Below are positions 1 through 9,617 of a stretch of DNA of 64,000 bases, in pieces. A program made the translations under genes and the position numbers. This DNA comes from Agromyces albus. Lineage in GTDB: Bacteria > Actinomycetota > Actinomycetes > Actinomycetales > Microbacteriaceae. Location of the stretch: positions 2,790,001 through 2,854,000 of the forward strand of contig NZ_JAUSWX010000001.1 of the NCBI RefSeq assembly GCF_030815405.1. The letters are read 5' to 3'. The notes under the pieces were generated by a model. That model ran no database searches, was not told the DNA's origin, and saw nothing but the letters and a program-made list of their open reading frames with translations. Position 1 is the stretch's first letter, and every line of letters starts with the position of its first letter.

Positions 1-3000
1 AGGAGGTCGAGGACCTCGTCGAGCTGCGCGGGCGTCGTATCGCCTGCCGTGATGATCGGCGCCGAGTGACCGGCTGCGACCTCCGTCAGGATCGATTTGC
101 GCGAGGAGACGACGAGGATCGGCTCCTTGCGCCAGGCGAGCTGGTGCACGATCGCGGCGAGGGCGGAGGATCGGCCCGACTTGCGGCTGCCCGTCACCAC
201 GAATCCACCCTCGGCCGGCCAGTCGAGCGTCAGCTTGGAGAGCAGGTCGCCGCCGACCGCCACGACCGGGCCGTCGACCGGTCCGGAGTCGCCGAGCGGC
301 AGTTCATACGCGGCGGTGAGGGCGAGGTAGGCGGGAAGCGGATCGACCCGGAACGGCTGCGGGAGCTCTGCGAGCTGGTCGAACTGGTCGAAATGGTCGC
401 GCACGCGCTCGACCGTGCGCCTGAGGGCCGTCGTCTGCGCCTCGCCGCGCGTGTCACGGACCAGGACCGCGAGCTGCGCCTCGGTGCCCGTGGAGCCGTA
501 CAGCACGCGTCCGGGCGGGAGGTCGAGTGGGATGTCCTTGGCGAGGATCCCGGCGGTGCGATAGTCACTGATGTCGCGCATCGGCAGCACGTACTGCTCG
601 TCGATGAACGAGGTGATCTTGTCGCCGGAGATGCCGCGATCGCCGGTGATCAGCACCCGCACCCCGACGGCCGGCCCCTCACGCAGCACCCGCATGAACT
701 GGTCGCGGAAGGTGATCAGCTGGTCGGCGTTCATGGTCGAGAGCATGCGCTCCCAACCGTCCATCGCGAGGATCAGGTACGGCAGGGCTTCGGACGACGC
801 CGACTGCAAGCGCTGCTCGTTGATGTGTCCGACCCCTGCGGTCGAGAGGATCGCCTGACGCCGGCCGAGCTCCTCCAGGAGCCGCTGGAGGAGTCGTGGC
901 AGGCGATCCGCGTCGAGCTGCGTCACCACGGCGCCGCAGTGCGGGGCGTCGACGAACGGGAGGAGCGCTCCGTTGCCGAAGTCGATCACATACAGGTGAA
1001 GGTCGGCGGGCGAGAACTGCTGCACCACCTGGGCGAGCATCGTGCGGAGCGCCGTGGTACGCCCCGACATGGAGCCGCCGAGGTAGAGCACGTGGGATCC
1101 GTCGGCGACGTCCCAGGTCAGGCTGCGTTGCGACTGCTCTCCAGGCACATCCTCGAGCCCGAGGACGATGGAGGTCGGGGCGATCTGCTGATCCTCGAAC
1201 CGATCGAGCGGCAGGGTCGTCGGCAGGGGCAGCAGCCAAGGCGACGGGTTCTTCGCGATGCCGAGCTGCTGGGTCGCCGCCGTGATGAGGTTCACGAGGG
1301 CCCGGAGATCGGTGTCGTCGTGGTCGGTGTTCACCGCGTGCGTGGCCGCCGAGGCCGGGTACTTCGCCGGGAATCCGAGCGAGGTCCACTCGAGCGGCGC
1401 CTTCCGCGGCAGCACCTTCACCGTGCGCTGCACGCCCGGCCGGATGCCCGCGACGCGAGCGGTCTGGAACCCCGCGGGCGCGGCCGACGGGCCGAGTCGC
1501 ACGTAGCCGCGACCCGGAGTGGACGGACTGATGAAGGCGGCCTCACCGGAACCGAGGATGTCGGCCGAGTCCGAGCGATCGGTCACGCGAAGTGCCACGC
1601 GAAGGTTGATGTTCGACTGCATCTCGGGTGTCACCACGCCCGACGGACGTTGCGTGGCGAGCACGAGATTCACGCCGAGCGAACGACCGACTCGGGCGAT
1701 GCGCACGAGGCCGTCGATGAATTCGGGCAGCTCCGTCTTCAACTCGGCGAACTCGTCGATGACGATCATGAGCCTGGCGAGGCCGCGCCGGGCCGCGGTC
1801 TCCGCGTCTTTCGCCCACGCACCGTCGACGTCCTTCGCGTTCATGTCGCGGAGCACGCGCTCGCGTCGCTTCAGTTCTGCGTCGAGCGAGGCGAGCGCGC
1901 GCTCGGTCTCGCGGGCGTCGAGGTTCGTCACCATTCCGACGGTGTGGGGCAGTCGCTCGCAGTCCGCGAATGCCGACCCGCCCTTGTAGTCCACGAGCAC
2001 GAAGTTCAGCGCGTCGGGCCGATTGGCCATCGCCAGACTCACGACGAGCGCCTGCAGGAACTCGGACTTGCCCGACCCGGTCGTACCGGCGACGAGCGCG
2101 TGGGGGCCGTCGCGCGAAATGTCGAGGGCGAACTCGCCGTCGGCATTTGCGCCCACGACGACGAACGTGTTGCGCGGCTGGCGCTGCCAGCGCTGCACGA
2201 GCTGGCTCGGGTCGTCGAGGTCGATCTTCAGCAGGTCGACCATGCGCACGCTCGTCGGCAGCATCGCGTCGTCGCCGACGCCGCTGACGTGACGGATGGA
2301 GCAGAGGCTCCGCGCGAGCTCCTCGGCACGCACGAGCGAGAGACCGTCGAGGAGCACCGTCGGGAAGTACTCGGACCCCGTCTCGAATCGAGCGAGCGAG
2401 GGATCGACGGGATCGATGACGACGACGCTCTTCGCCTCCTCGGGAAGGCGCGCGCGCTCGGAGTCGAGGGCGATGACGTGCACGCCGTGCGCCGGGCCGT
2501 GCTCGAGCACCGGCACCATGCCCGGCAACATTCGGAAGTCGCGAGCGCCGTCGACGATGATGACGACGTCGCCGGGCGTCTCCATGCTGCGCTGGCCTGC
2601 AGCGCGCACCCGGTTCTCGACCATGACCGCCGCTTCGCGCAACCGCTCCCTGCGGCTGTCATCGGTGTTGCCGAACATCGCGGGGACCGAGCCGCCGGGT
2701 TGCGCATGCGGCAGCCACTGCGCCCATTCCCACGCCGCGGCATCGGCGTCACCGCAGATGACCATGACCTCCGCGTCGCGCGGTGACCGGAGGGCGACGA
2801 ACGACGCGAGCATCGCGCGTGCGGCATTGCGCGCGGCATCCGCTGGACCTGCGATGCCGACGACGCCCTTCCTGAGGTCTGCGGCGACGGGCACCGGGGT
2901 GACGCCGACCCGCGGGGTGGTCGTGCGGTCCTTGCCGCCACCTTCGAAACGAACGTCGAGCGCCACCTCGGTGACGCCCACCCGGAGCAGCAGCGCGTCG

Positions 3001-4013
3001 TCGTCACCGCGGCGGCGCTCCCAGAGCCGCGAGAGCGGCGCTGTGGCGATGTCGGCGATGATCACCGGGTCGGGGAGCCGGTACCACGCCTCGATTCGCT
3101 GGATGCGAGCGAGCTCAGCGATGCGCCGGCCGGCGGCCTTCACGTCGTCGATCCACTGGGCCTCGGTCTTCAGGCCCTTCTTCTTGGCCATCTTCCGATT
3201 CGCGATGAACGAGCCGATCACCATGATGGGGCTCGCCGCCGCCATCAGCAGCATGATGGCGCGTCCGAACACGATCGCCATCGTGACGCCCAGCACGACC
3301 GGGATGATCGCCGACAGCCACGGCATCGGCGATTGGTCGGGATCCTCCGGCTTGTCACCGGGAAGCTGGACCACCGGTTGCTCCTTCGACGGACGGATGC
3401 GCGACGGCCGGTTGAACCCTCGCGCTCCGAGGGCATCGCGGGTGAGGTCGGCATCGGGCGACGGGGCGATGCCGATGCGGAACATGCTGCTGCCGAGGTG
3501 GAAGAGATCGGCCGGCACGAGCTCGGTGGGCTCCTCGACGGGCTCGCCGTTCACCCAGATCGTCGCGCCCTCGACCGCCGCCGCGACCGTGGCGGTAAGC
3601 GGAGCGATGCGTCCATCGGCCGCGGCAGTCGGGGCACTCACGGCGAGTGTCGCGTGCACGGGCGCGAGGGCTGGGTCGGCGATGGTGATCGATGCACTGG
3701 TCGCCGTGCCGATGTCGTAGGACCCCCCGCGGGCGAGCGGCAGGGTCTCGCCCGCGAACGGGCCGCCCACGACCTCGAGGCGGAGGGTGCCGGGAGCCGC
3801 CGACGCGATCGGTGCGGCCGGCCGCGTCGCACCCGAGAGGAGGGGGGACTCGGCGAGCGGCGTCGTCGCCGGCGCCGCGCGGTCGAGGAGCGTGGACGGC
3901 ACGCCGAGGGATTCCGCGACCTCGCCGATGGTCGTGGCCTCGTCGGTCTCGAGCATCCAGGACGCCGGCCTGCCGTGCTGTGCCGGATCGTCGATCGTGA
4001 CGCGAACCGTCAT
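1..4013 (-). CDS. EccC/FtsK-SpoIIIE family ATPase with FHA domain, 3' end outside window
   Basis: Open frame of at least 1337 residues running off the left edge, starting at an ATG preceded by GGAGGG. Order: an FHA-like beta domain (about residues 70-190), two closely spaced hydrophobic segments (about 215-255) followed by a basic KKK stretch, then three FtsK/SpoIIIE ATPase modules. Module 1 has a canonical Walker A (GTTGSGKS, about residue 640) and Walker B (VIDEF, about 750). Modules 2 (GGSMSGRTT, about 980) and 3 (GSRKSGRSS, about 1270) have Arg in place of the Walker A lysine. Two N-terminal membrane helices plus three tandem ATPases is the layout of EccC, the motor of type VII (ESX/WXG100) secretion; the FHA domain suggests phosphopeptide recognition. 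It follows a secreted Ig-like gene by 22 bp, probably in one operon. No WXG100 substrate is visible here. Confidence 0.85.
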   Translation of the reverse strand, partial: MTVRVTIDDPAQHGRPASWMLETDEATTIGEVAESLGVPSTLLDRAAPATTPLAESPLLSGATRPAAPIASAAPGTLRLEVVGGPFAGETLPLARGGSYDIGTATSASITIADPALAPVHATLAVSAPTAAADGRIAPLTATVAAAVEGATIWVNGEPVEEPTELVPADLFHLGSSMFRIGIAPSPDADLTRDALGARGFNRPSRIRPSKEQPVVQLPGDKPEDPDQSPMPWLSAIIPVVLGVTMAIVFGRAIMLLMAAASPIMVIGSFIANRKMAKKKGLKTEAQWIDDVKAAGRRIAELARIQRIEAWYRLPDPVIIADIATAPLSRLWERRRGDDDALLLRVGVTEVALDVRFEGGGKDRTTTPRVGVTPVPVAADLRKGVVGIAGPADAARNAARAMLASFVALRSPRDAEVMVICGDADAAAWEWAQWLPHAQPGGSVPAMFGNTDDSRRERLREAAVMVENRVRAAGQRSMETPGDVVIIVDGARDFRMLPGMVPVLEHGPAHGVHVIALDSERARLPEEAKSVVVIDPVDPSLARFETGSEYFPTVLLDGLSLVRAEELARSLCSIRHVSGVGDDAMLPTSVRMVDLLKIDLDDPSQLVQRWQRQPRNTFVVVGANADGEFALDISRDGPHALVAGTTGSGKSEFLQALVVSLAMANRPDALNFVLVDYKGGSAFADCERLPHTVGMVTNLDARETERALASLDAELKRRERVLRDMNAKDVDGAWAKDAETAARRGLARLMIVIDEFAELKTELPEFIDGLVRIARVGRSLGVNLVLATQRPSGVVTPEMQSNINLRVALRVTDRSDSADILGSGEAAFISPSTPGRGYVRLGPSAAPAGFQTARVAGIRPGVQRTVKVLPRKAPLEWTSLGFPAKYPASAATHAVNTDHDDTDLRALVNLITAATQQLGIAKNPSPWLLPLPTTLPLDRFEDQQIAPTSIVLGLEDVPGEQSQRSLTWDVADGSHVLYLGGSMSGRTTALRTMLAQVVQQFSPADLHLYVIDFGNGALLPFVDAPHCGAVVTQLDADRLPRLLQRLLEELGRRQAILSTAGVGHINEQRLQSASSEALPYLILAMDGWERMLSTMNADQLITFRDQFMRVLREGPAVGVRVLITGDRGISGDKITSFIDEQYVLPMRDISDYRTAGILAKDIPLDLPPGRVLYGSTGTEAQLAVLVRDTRGEAQTTALRRTVERVRDHFDQFDQLAELPQPFRVDPLPAYLALTAAYELPLGDSGPVDGPVVAVGGDLLSKLTLDWPAEGGFVVTGSRKSGRSSALAAIVHQLAWRKEPILVVSSRKSILTEVAAGHSAPIITAGDTTPAQLDEVLDL

Positions 4014-4035
4014 GAGTTCCACCCTCCTACGGCGC

Positions 4036-5124
4036 TCATCGCGCGCCCACCCGGTTCAATGTGGCGATGAGCGCAGCGAAGGCGCCCTCGCATTCGTTGC
4101 TTCGGCTCTCGACGGGGACCGCCGGCACGATGACGGATGCCACGGGCTCATCGCCGCCGGTCGCCGCAGCCACGAGGCCGCCGGCCGGCCGCGCACCGTC
4201 GTCGACGACGAGCGTCACCGATCCCGTCGCCTGCTCGCCGTCGGCAGCGGCGACCCGGAAGCTGAACTGATCGATCGCAGCGCCGCCGGCCGGTGCATAC
4301 TCAGCCGTGCCATCGGGCCCGCACACGACCGTGCCGTGGACCGCGGACCCGCAGCCGACGAAGCGCAGCTCGCTGCCGCCGGTCGAGAACGCCAGCGAAC
4401 TGAGGTCGAGCGAGGTCGAGCCCGATGGTGCCAGGGGCGCGAAGACACTGAGCGCCACGAGGGCGTGCGATCCGGGACGGTAGACCGGCACGAGGTAGGT
4501 CTCCTCGCCCGACGGTGTGCCGAAGTCGTCGACGAAGCGGACGACGAGTTCGGCTTCACCCTCGAAGCCTGCTGCGGGCCGGAACACGGCGTGCGTCGAT
4601 GTCGCGCTCCCGGTGCCCGCGCCCTCTGGACGCACGCCGACGACCTCGAGCGCCCCGCCGTTCGCGCACACGGCGCACTCGATGCCGAGGTCGCTGATGG
4701 GCACCATCACGACCGACCCCGCCGCGGCGGGTGCGGCCGAACGGTTCGACGCCACCGACGGCGCCTCAGGGGGCGCCGTGGTGACGGTGTAGTCGAAGGC
4801 CAGGGACGTGCGCCCGTTCGAGAGCGAGACGGGAATGACGGTCGCACCCGCGTCTGGGTCGAACGTCGTCGCGGCGAGCTCGATGTGCTCGGCGTCGCAC
4901 CCGACGACGAGCGGTGAGGCGGCGGCCGGAACGCCGCAATCCACGATCTGCCAGCCCTCGGCGGGCTCGATCGATGCGGTGCCGAGATACGGGACCGCGA
5001 TGTCGGTGGGACCTGACGGCGACGGCGCCGACTCCGCCGCGACCGCCCCCGCGGGAGACGTGAGCATGACGACGACGAGCGTCACGACGGCGCCGCTGAT
5101 GCCGCGCCCGATCGCCCCCGCCAT
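4036..5124 (-). CDS. Secreted Ig-like/cadherin-like repeat protein
   Basis: 362 residues, start ATG chosen because GGGAG lies just upstream and a typical signal peptide follows (MAGAIGRG then a hydrophobic core ending AGAVAAES). An in-frame upstream extension exists but would bury the signal peptide. The mature part is Ser/Thr/Val-rich with repeated beta-sandwich blocks (FRPAAGFEGEAE; YAPAGGAAIDQFSF) resembling the Ig-like fold of bacterial adhesins and cadherin-like domains, plus paired cysteines. No sortase signal or membrane anchor is seen at the C terminus, so it may be released or held through partners. It lies directly upstream of the EccC-like ATPase and probably shares its transcript, which suggests a role at the cell surface linked to that secretion system. 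No enzyme motif recognised. Confidence 0.8.
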   Translation of the reverse strand: MAGAIGRGISGAVVTLVVVMLTSPAGAVAAESAPSPSGPTDIAVPYLGTASIEPAEGWQIVDCGVPAAASPLVVGCDAEHIELAATTFDPDAGATVIPVSLSNGRTSLAFDYTVTTAPPEAPSVASNRSAAPAAAGSVVMVPISDLGIECAVCANGGALEVVGVRPEGAGTGSATSTHAVFRPAAGFEGEAELVVRFVDDFGTPSGEETYLVPVYRPGSHALVALSVFAPLAPSGSTSLDLSSLAFSTGGSELRFVGCGSAVHGTVVCGPDGTAEYAPAGGAAIDQFSFRVAAADGEQATGSVTLVVDDGARPAGGLVAAATGGDEPVASVIVPAVPVESRSNECEGAFAALIATLNRVGAR

Positions 5125-5236
5125 CGTTCTCCCGTCGTCGCACTCGCTTCGAGCGACTGAGCGCTCGATATAGCATGGTACGCGGTCGGCGCCGGCCGAC
5201 CAGCCCGGCCGCTTGCGAGGTCGACGAAGGGGAGCG

Positions 5237-5791
5237 ATGTCCGACAGCCTGCGACCGCGGACGACAGCGGCCAAGACCGCGCTCGGATCGGCACCCGGGC
5301 AGACGCGCCTCGACACCGCAGCCGCCGCGCGCCCGCTCGGCACGACCGGCTCGGTGCTTCCGGAGCTCGCCGAAGCTCCCGTGCGCGAGCGCAAGTGGTG
5401 GCTGCATCCGGCGTTCATCGTCTCGATGAGTCTCACGGTGCTCGCGCTGCTCGGCGCCGCGACGTGGTTCATCATCTCCGCACTCACCGACGACTCCGTG
5501 CGCGTGAGCGGCGTGACCGTGAGCGATGACGCCGGCAACGCGCACCTCGACTGGAGCGGACCCGACGCGGCGTACGAGCTGTTCGCCGTGCACGGCGACG
5601 GCGAGATCGTCGATCTCAGCCAGCTCGTGCGCGGCACCGAGGCCTGGATCCCCGCTGCCGCAGGGCTCTACGACGACGACACGTGCTTCGTCGTGCGTCC
5701 GGCTTCGGTCGGCGGCGACGTCTCACTCGACGCGTCCACCCTCGACGGGCAGCGCGGGCAGAGCGCGTGCGTCGCCGACCTGGCGGAATGA
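5237..5791 (+). CDS. Single-pass membrane protein with extracytoplasmic beta domain
   Basis: 184 residues from an ATG preceded by GAAGGGGAG; an alternative start eight codons earlier lacks this site. About 60 cytoplasmic residues rich in Ala/Thr/Pro are followed by one transmembrane helix (FIVSMSLTVLALLGAATWFI) and a roughly 110-residue outer domain resembling fibronectin type III (VSDDAGNAHLDWSGPDAAYE). Transcribed divergently from the Ig-like/EccC genes and overlapping the following lipoprotein gene by an ATGA, so the two are translationally coupled. A TATAGC -10-like hexamer lies in the divergent region near 5170. Function unknown; its position next to the EccC-like locus hints at a cell-envelope role. 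Confidence 0.75.
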   Translation: MSDSLRPRTTAAKTALGSAPGQTRLDTAAAARPLGTTGSVLPELAEAPVRERKWWLHPAFIVSMSLTVLALLGAATWFIISALTDDSVRVSGVTVSDDAGNAHLDWSGPDAAYELFAVHGDGEIVDLSQLVRGTEAWIPAAAGLYDDDTCFVVRPASVGGDVSLDASTLDGQRGQSACVADLAE

Positions 5792-6555
5792 TGCGGATGC
5801 GGCATCCGGCCGTCGTCGCCCTCATCACCGTCGGCGTCCTTCCGCTGGCGGCGTGCAGCGGGGCATCGGCCGACCCACCTCCAGCGGCGAGCATCGACCT
5901 CGAGGCATTCGACGCGGCCGCGACCCCCGGCAACGGCCTCTGGATGTTGAGCGGATCCGCAGCCGCCGACGAGGTCGTCGCGGCGGCTCGCGCGGCCGGT
6001 TCGGTGCACTACACGGGCACCTTCACCGAGCTCACCCTCGGCACCCCTGAGACAGAGCCCGCCCCCGGCCGCACGCTCGCCGTCGACTTCACCGGGCGAC
6101 CCGGGGAGGCGATCGCGCGGATCACCGCGGGCGACGTCGCATTCGAGGCCGTGCTCGTCGACGGTCGCACCTACGTGCGCGGCAATGCCGCGTACGCTGC
6201 GCACACCGGACTCGCGGAGGTCGAGCACGGCTTCGTGTGCTCGATCGGCGAAGAGACCTTCCTCGAGGAGTGGGCACCGCTGCTGCGACCCGCGAATCTC
6301 GTCGCCGCATTGCTCGAGTCGAGCGAATCGCTCACCGTCGAGCCGCCGGCGGGCGAGGAGCCGACGGTCTCCGTCATCGTCGGGGCATCCGACGGGCCGG
6401 TCGGTTCCATGGCCGTGCAACGGTCCGGGCCGCCGCTGCCGGTGACGTTCACGGCCGGCGACGGCTCGGGCGACGGCAACTTCGCCTTCACGGCATGGGG
6501 CGAACCGGTCGCCGTGTCCGCACCGACCGACCCGGCCGTGGACTGCGCGTCCTGA
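5788..6555 (+). CDS. Secreted lipoprotein of unknown function
   Basis: 255 residues. The start is the ATG that overlaps the TGA of the previous gene (ATGA). An N-terminal signal with lipobox LAAC (VLPLAACSG) predicts lipidation at Cys around residue 24 and anchoring to the outer face of the membrane. The rest is soluble and contains stretches such as GRTLAVDFTG and DVAFEAVLVDGRTYVRG, reminiscent of the LppX/LprG-type or LolA-like lipoproteins of actinobacteria that bind hydrophobic ligands, but the resemblance is only by eye. Probably made together with the preceding membrane protein. Confidence 0.75.
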   Translation: MMRMRHPAVVALITVGVLPLAACSGASADPPPAASIDLEAFDAAATPGNGLWMLSGSAAADEVVAAARAAGSVHYTGTFTELTLGTPETEPAPGRTLAVDFTGRPGEAIARITAGDVAFEAVLVDGRTYVRGNAAYAAHTGLAEVEHGFVCSIGEETFLEEWAPLLRPANLVAALLESSESLTVEPPAGEEPTVSVIVGASDGPVGSMAVQRSGPPLPVTFTAGDGSGDGNFAFTAWGEPVAVSAPTDPAVDCAS

Positions 6556-6609
6556 GCCGAGGTGGGTCGACGGTCTGCGCCCTTGTACTCGCGGCCGGAC
6601 GGCTCAGGC

Positions 6610-7560
6610 TCAGTAGCGCTGCGCCTGCGGTCCGGCTGCGAGCTCGCGGTCGTATGCCTCGCGAGCGAGCCGGTTGCGTTCGGTGACCGTGCGCCCGCGC
6701 GCGGCGAGCCATCCGCCGAGCCAGATCGGGATCTCGCGGGCGATGATGAACGCGGCGATCGCGAACGGGTCGAGCCAGCGCTCTGCGATGAACTGGCCCG
6801 CCTCCTCGGACGTGAGGGTCCACGCCTCGACCGTGAGCAGCGAGCCTACGAGATAGGAGAAGTACACGAGGACGCCGACGAGCAGGCCGAAGACCGCGTA
6901 GTACCACCACGCCCCGCGGTTCACGATCGCCGCGAGCAGCGCGAAGCCGATGAAGAACGTGGCCACCGGCACCCAGAAGACCGGGCGCGCAAGGAACTCG
7001 GTGAAGACCTGGACGCCGTCGCCGTTCGCCGCCCCGTACCACGTGACGAGGAGGTAGGCGACCCCTGCGTAGACCAGCGCGAACACGACGGCGCCGATCA
7101 GCGCGACGAGGACGCCGAAGCCGCGATTTCCGCGTCGCTTCGGCGGAGTCGGCGCTTGCACGTAGATGGTCTGCGGACCAGCGGGCTGCGGCGCCACGGG
7201 CGCAACGGCCGGTTCTTCGGCGAGCGTCGCGGCGCCGGCCGCAGCGCCGGGCGCCATGGTCGCCGACGGAACGTACGTCTCGCGACGCACGGCATCGGCG
7301 GCGACGGGCTCGGCGTACGCATCGGCATCCGCCGCATCGTCATCGGCGGCATCGGTGGCGGGCGAATCGGATGCCGCAGCCTCCGCATTCGCGCGCTCGA
7401 CGGCCGCGTCGAGGCGAGCCGTTGCGTCGGGGCCGTCGCCCGAGTCGACGGACGCCGGGGTCGGGGCGCCGGGGTCGGATGCGGGCTCGACGTCGGGGGC
7501 GGTGTCGTCGACCGGCCGCTCTGCGTCGCCCGGCTCTGTTCCGGGAGTCGTGCTGCTCAT
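6610..7560 (-). CDS. Four-helix membrane protein with disordered N terminus
   Basis: 316 residues from an ATG with GGAAGGAG upstream. The first ~150 residues are Ala/Asp/Pro/Glu-rich and look disordered, ending in a basic KRRGNRG turn. Four hydrophobic segments follow (GVLVALIGAVVFALVYAGVA; VPVATFFIGFALLAAIV; YAVFGLLVGVLVYFSYLV; PFAIAAFIIAREIPIWLGG), then a short basic tail. The pattern is typical of actinobacterial hypothetical membrane proteins; no transporter or enzyme signature recognised. Convergent with the lipoprotein gene; the 54-bp gap shows no obvious terminator. Confidence 0.7.
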   Translation of the reverse strand: MSSTTPGTEPGDAERPVDDTAPDVEPASDPGAPTPASVDSGDGPDATARLDAAVERANAEAAASDSPATDAADDDAADADAYAEPVAADAVRRETYVPSATMAPGAAAGAATLAEEPAVAPVAPQPAGPQTIYVQAPTPPKRRGNRGFGVLVALIGAVVFALVYAGVAYLLVTWYGAANGDGVQVFTEFLARPVFWVPVATFFIGFALLAAIVNRGAWWYYAVFGLLVGVLVYFSYLVGSLLTVEAWTLTSEEAGQFIAERWLDPFAIAAFIIAREIPIWLGGWLAARGRTVTERNRLAREAYDRELAAGPQAQRY

Positions 7561-7674
7561 GATCGCGCTCCTTCCGGGCGCACTGCGCACCCGCGGTGCG
7601 GCCACTGTACCAACGAGCCGCGCCGGGAGCCGGCAGCCCGCGCCGCATGACGCGAGGCCGTGTCGAGGCGTGGA

Positions 7675-8391
7675 TCAGCCGAAGATCGCCGCGACGATGT
7701 CGTGCGTGTAGCCGTCGGGGCCGGCGTTGACCCACCACGTCGCGATCCAGACGCCGTCCCTGATGAAGTGGGATTCCCCTGATTGCCCGTCAGGACTCGG
7801 GGCGGACTCGATCAGGCACCTGGTGCCCTCCAACTCCTCGAAGCACGTGAACCCCGCGGAGGCGAAGTGCTCGAGCGTACTGGCGGCCTCGTCAGGAGCG
7901 ACTCGAGCGACATCCGTCGTGACGCCACGGTCCGAACCACCTCGCGGGTTCGCCCAGCTGCAGGTGAGCTCGGCCTTCGATTCGAGCAGCGCGACGGCAA
8001 CGTCGTCCTTCGAGCCCCGCCGCACACCGCTCCCGGGTTCGAGCGTCCACGCCGGATTGAGGACGAGACCATCGAAGTCCGCGGTCAAGTCGCGCGTGTA
8101 GATATCGACGCAGTCCGAGGGGATCATTGCGCCGGTCGGCGTCGGCGTGCCCTCGTCAGTCGGAGTCGGCTCGTCGCTCGGTGTCGGGCTGCTGGTCGGT
8201 TCGGGGCTGCTCGTCGGGGGCGCCGACGGCGGTGCGGTCGGGTCGGGGCCATTCGTCGACGCCAGTGTCATGCCGAGATACACCGCGATCGCGATGAGCA
8301 GCAGCACGATGGCGATGATCAGCCAGAACAGCGGTCTGCGCATGATCGGTCGCTGTTGAGCCGGCGGTTCGGGCGGTAGGGACTGAGTCAT
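7675..8391 (-). CDS. Membrane-anchored extracytoplasmic protein with Pro/Thr/Ser linker
   Basis: 238 residues; ATG preceded by GAAGGA. A short cytoplasmic Pro-rich start, one transmembrane helix (about residues 22-44, PLFWLIIAIVLLLIAIAVYL), a low-complexity linker of repeated PTSSPEPTSSP/PTPTDEGTPTP units (about 50-85), then a ~150-residue outer domain with four cysteines (SDCVDIY, LTCSWAN, FTCFEEL, TRCLIES), likely forming disulfides. The layout matches actinobacterial anchored sensor-like or septum-associated proteins, but no specific family is assigned. Confidence 0.7.
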   Translation of the reverse strand: MTQSLPPEPPAQQRPIMRRPLFWLIIAIVLLLIAIAVYLGMTLASTNGPDPTAPPSAPPTSSPEPTSSPTPSDEPTPTDEGTPTPTGAMIPSDCVDIYTRDLTADFDGLVLNPAWTLEPGSGVRRGSKDDVAVALLESKAELTCSWANPRGGSDRGVTTDVARVAPDEAASTLEHFASAGFTCFEELEGTRCLIESAPSPDGQSGESHFIRDGVWIATWWVNAGPDGYTHDIVAAIFG

Positions 8392-8570
8392 CGCGTGTCC
8401 TTCGATTCGGGCCGCATGAAGGTGTGCGCAGAGCGTATCGCCCCCGTGGGTGCCGAGTCATCAGGGCGCACCGATCGCTGCTCGACCCCCGCAACGTGCC
8501 TCGCCGTTGGTCGGATACGCTGGGCCTTCGAAAACGCCACCGCAGCCGTTCGACGGAAGGACCACCCACC

Positions 8571-9584
8571 GTGCCCCGCATTGACACCCCGATCGAGGAG
8601 TTCCGCCATCTGCGGCCCTCGGTCACCGAACCCGAGGACTTCGACGAGTTCTGGTCGACGACGCTGCGCGAATCCCGGTCGCTCGCTGCGCCGCCCAGGC
8701 TCACGCCGATCGACTCGCCGCTCTCGTCGTTCGACGTCTACGACGTCACGTTCAGCGGATTCGGCGGCGAGCCGGTACTCGCGTGGCTCGTGCTGCCGGC
8801 AGGGGCGACCGAGCCGCTCCCGGCGGTCGTCGAGTACGTCGGTTACGGCGGCGGGCGCGGCCTGCCGCACGAGCGGCTCGCGTGGGCGGCATCCGGATAC
8901 GCGCACTTCGTCATGGACACGCGCGGCCAGGGCAGCGCGTGGGGCTCGGGCGGCGGCACGGCCGATCCGCACGGCACCGGTGCATCGGTGCCCGGCTTCA
9001 TGACCCGGGGCATCCACGATCCCCACGACTACTACTACCGCCGCGTCTTCACCGACGCCGTGCTCGCCATCGACGCCGTGCGTTCGCTCGAGCAGGTCGA
9101 CGCGAGCCGCGTGGCGCTGTGCGGCGGCAGTCAGGGCGGCGGCATCACCTTGGCTGCGGCCGGGCTGTCGGAAGGACTCGTCGCGGCGATGCCCGACGTC
9201 CCCTTCCTCTGCCACTTCGAGCATGCCGTCGGACTCACCGGCAGCGACCCCTACCAGGAGATCGTGCGGTTCCTCTCGGTGCACCGCGACGCCGTGGAGA
9301 TGACGTTCCGCACGCTCTCGTACTTCGACGGCGTCAACTTCGCGAAGCGCGCGACGGCGCCCGCGTTGTTCTCCGTCGGACTCATGGACCCGGTGTGCCC
9401 GCCCTCGACCGTGTACGCCGCACGCAACCACTACGGTGCCCACGCCGACATCGTCGAGTACGCGTTCAACGAGCACGAGGGCGGGCAGGGCGTGCAGTGG
9501 CAGCGCCAGGCGGAGTGGCTCGCAGCGCGCGCAGCGGTGCTCGAGGAACGCAAGCCTGAGCGGATGCCGCCACGCGTCGCCTGA
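8571..9584 (+). CDS. Acetyl-xylan esterase / cephalosporin-C deacetylase family hydrolase
   Basis: 337 residues. The GTG at 8571 is chosen because GGAAGG lies 10 bases upstream and the protein then begins like the AXE1 family (PRIDTPIEEFRHLRP); the longer open frame upstream is intergenic. It is an alpha/beta hydrolase: a VEYVGYGGGRG oxyanion region, the nucleophile elbow GGSQGG (Ser about residue 188), a late Asp in GLMDPVCPP and a His in NEHEGG near the C terminus complete the triad. Family members remove acetyl groups from xylan oligosaccharides or cephalosporin C and form cytoplasmic oligomers. Convergent with rpoC, separated by a strong hairpin. Confidence 0.9.
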   Translation: MPRIDTPIEEFRHLRPSVTEPEDFDEFWSTTLRESRSLAAPPRLTPIDSPLSSFDVYDVTFSGFGGEPVLAWLVLPAGATEPLPAVVEYVGYGGGRGLPHERLAWAASGYAHFVMDTRGQGSAWGSGGGTADPHGTGASVPGFMTRGIHDPHDYYYRRVFTDAVLAIDAVRSLEQVDASRVALCGGSQGGGITLAAAGLSEGLVAAMPDVPFLCHFEHAVGLTGSDPYQEIVRFLSVHRDAVEMTFRTLSYFDGVNFAKRATAPALFSVGLMDPVCPPSTVYAARNHYGAHADIVEYAFNEHEGGQGVQWQRQAEWLAARAAVLEERKPERMPPRVA

Positions 9585-9617
9585 GCGGATGCCGCGGCAC
9601 TCCGCCGCAAGAACGCC

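Noticed and set aside
66-2786. A 906-codon plus-strand open frame opposite the EccC-like gene
   Set aside because: It is the antisense shadow of the minus-strand ATPase. Its composition (Arg/Glu/His-rich, no motif) is typical of reverse frames in GC-rich DNA, while the minus strand carries clear FtsK motifs.
4011-4035. Possible promoter between the Ig-like gene and the EccC-like gene
   Set aside because: The gap is only 22 bp and contains just the ribosome site, so cotranscription is simpler.
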